Shown here in pieces: positions 62,920-64,000 of a stretch of 64,000 nt of DNA. Location: the NCBI GenBank assembly GCA_016182795.1, contig JACPFW010000003.1, forward strand, positions 26,254 through 90,253, in the 5' to 3' direction. Made by a program: the position numbers and the translations under genes. How positions within the stretch are numbered: the first letter of the stretch is position 1; each line of letters begins with the position of its first letter. The notes under the pieces are model-generated. The model was not told where the DNA came from. It ran no database searches and worked only from the letters and a program-made list of their open reading frames with translations. The stretch comes from Gemmatimonadota bacterium (GTDB taxonomy: Bacteria > Gemmatimonadota > Gemmatimonadetes > Gemmatimonadales > Gemmatimonadaceae).

Positions 62920-63837
62920 ATGCCCGACCTCCTCACCGCCTTTCTCACGCACCTCGCCAAGGAACGCGACCTCTCGCCGCACACGGTCGCGGCGTACGAG
63001 CGCGACCTGGGTGAGCTGCAGGAGTTCCTCGGTCGCCACTACGGCGACCCGAACTGGCAGTGGGGACAGGTGGACCGGCTGGCCCTCCGCGCCTGGATGG
63101 CACAGCTCGCACGCCGCGGCCTCGCCAAGCGCTCCATCGCGCGCGCGCTGAGCGCCGCCCGCTCGTTCTTCAAGTTCCTGCACGCCAACGAGCTGGTCGC
63201 CGGCAATCCGGCGCGCGCCGTGGGATCGCCCAAGATCGAGAAGTACCTCCCCGGCCACCTCGACCGCCGGCAGGTCGACACGCTGCTGCAGGCGCTGCAG
63301 ACGCGCGCGCAGGAAGGGCGGCATCGCGACGTGATGGCGCTGGCGATGATCGAGCTGTTTTACTCGTGCGGCCTGCGCCTCAGCGAGCTGCGCGGCATCA
63401 ACCGCGCCGATCTCGACCTGCTCGCCGGGCAGGTGAAGGTGCGCGGCAAGGGGCGCAAGGAGCGCGTACTCCCGGTGGGTTCGCACGCACAGCGCGCGCT
63501 GCGTGAGTTCGAGCGCAAGCGCGACGAGGTGATCGCCAAGGTCGGACCCGCCGCCGACCGCCAGGCCTTCTTTCTCTCCGACCGCGGCAAGCGCGCGAGT
63601 CTCTCCACGATTCAGAAGGCGATCACCGGATGGCTCGCGCAGGTGGACGAGGGAGCCGGCCTCAGCACGCACTCGCTGCGCCACACCTTCGCCACGCATC
63701 TGCTCGACGCCGGCGCCGATCTGCGCGCCGTGCAGGAGCTACTCGGCCATGCCTCCGTGAGCACGACGCAGATCTACACGCACACGAGCGTCGAACGTCT
63801 CAAGCAGGTGCATCGGCAGGCGCATCCGCGCGCCTGA
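62920..63837 (+). CDS. xerC: Tyrosine recombinase XerC/XerD
   Basis: A 305-residue site-specific recombinase of standard Xer length. SAM-like core-binding domain ~5-90 (FLTHLAKERDLSPHTVAAYERDL). Catalytic residues: Arg in SCGLRLSELRG, Lys in VRGKGRKERVLPVG, HxxR in THSLRHTFATHLL, His in LLGHASVSTTQIYTH and the nucleophile Tyr in the same motif. It resolves chromosome dimers at dif. XerC and XerD cannot be told apart with certainty; placement after topA-trmFO favours the XerC naming used in other phyla. Confidence 0.92.
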   Translation: MPDLLTAFLTHLAKERDLSPHTVAAYERDLGELQEFLGRHYGDPNWQWGQVDRLALRAWMAQLARRGLAKRSIARALSAARSFFKFLHANELVAGNPARAVGSPKIEKYLPGHLDRRQVDTLLQALQTRAQEGRHRDVMALAMIELFYSCGLRLSELRGINRADLDLLAGQVKVRGKGRKERVLPVGSHAQRALREFERKRDEVIAKVGPAADRQAFFLSDRGKRASLSTIQKAITGWLAQVDEGAGLSTHSLRHTFATHLLDAGADLRAVQELLGHASVSTTQIYTHTSVERLKQVHRQAHPRA

Positions 63838-63909
63838 CGACCGAATTCACGCCCCGCAACAGTCGGCTGACGGCGCGTTGCGCGGAATTCCGGTGCTCGT
63901 CTTGAGGGC

Positions 63910-64000
63910 GTGATCAAGTATCTCGGTTCCAAACGCACGCTGCTGCCGATCCTCGTCAACGCCGTGCGCGCCGATGCGCGCGCCCGGTCGGTGCTCGATC
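63910..64000 (+). CDS. D12-class DNA adenine methyltransferase, N-terminal part (cut by window edge)
   Basis: Thirty codons from a GTG at 63910: IKYLGSKRTLLPILVNAVR, then RARSVLD. This matches the N-terminus of D12-class (Dam-like) adenine methyltransferases, where YxGSKR contacts the cofactor and the next residues (SVLD-FxG) form the SAM motif. TTGAGGGC is a possible ribosome site. It lies 72 bases after xerC. Whether it is an orphan methylase or part of a restriction or defence module depends on sequence beyond the window. Confidence 0.65.
   Translation, partial: MIKYLGSKRTLLPILVNAVRADARARSVLD

Overview
The window is GC-rich, gene-dense bacterial chromosome with no phage, IS element, CRISPR array, rRNA or tRNA that I could recognise. 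Several traits suggest a Gemmatimonadota (Gemmatimonas-like) organism: many secreted M28/M20-type peptidases and a DUF5117-type metalloprotease, TonB-dependent receptors, a BlaI/M56 pair with TonB-like tails, and a pilM-N-O-P-Q / aroC-aroK / smg-topA-trmFO / xerC order. The phylum call is inference; the double-membrane lifestyle (secretin, TonB receptors, beta-barrel) is well supported. Four-base ATGA/GTGA start-stop overlaps are very common, so many genes are probably translationally coupled.

Layout. 1-2317: three small DUF2249 genes with a TIM-barrel gene, facing a SufR-like Cys-rich regulator. 2465-6881: a DUF4142 protein and four two-component proteins. 6865-10005: pirin, then blaI and an M56 peptidase/TonB/plug fusion behind a promoter with two clear operators. 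10146-11947: cysE-cysK. 11944-17116: an arsenic island on the minus strand, read arsR, arsM, arsN2, acr3, metallophosphoesterase, ArsP-like permease, small thioredoxin, with ArsR-type operators. 17139-18457: a decay zone with a frameshifted TonB-receptor remnant and a receiver-domain remnant. 18557-25452: a secreted M28 peptidase, an aldo/keto reductase, a copper operon copZ-copA-csoR behind a G-tract operator and a long palindromic leader, and a second M28 peptidase. 25579-32285 (minus): a TonB receptor, a NarL/NarX-type pair, a NadR-like kinase, pnuC and an M20 amidohydrolase. 32371-38218: infA behind a 10-bp-period repeat, small envelope genes and a large zinc metalloprotease. 38228-40338: SulP transporter and arfB.

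40485-55807 is a type IV pilus region: pilS and pilR, a glycosyltransferase block (possible pilin glycosylation), pilA with a sigma-54 promoter, three minor pseudopilins, then pilM-N-O-P-Q. 55893-63837 is housekeeping: aroC, aroK, smg-like, topA, trmFO, a deoxynucleoside kinase and xerC/D. The window ends inside a D12-class adenine methyltransferase.

The most unusual signal is a palindromic repeat present twice: once as the untranslated leader of the copper operon and once inserted in frame inside trmFO, with 34 identical bases between the copies.
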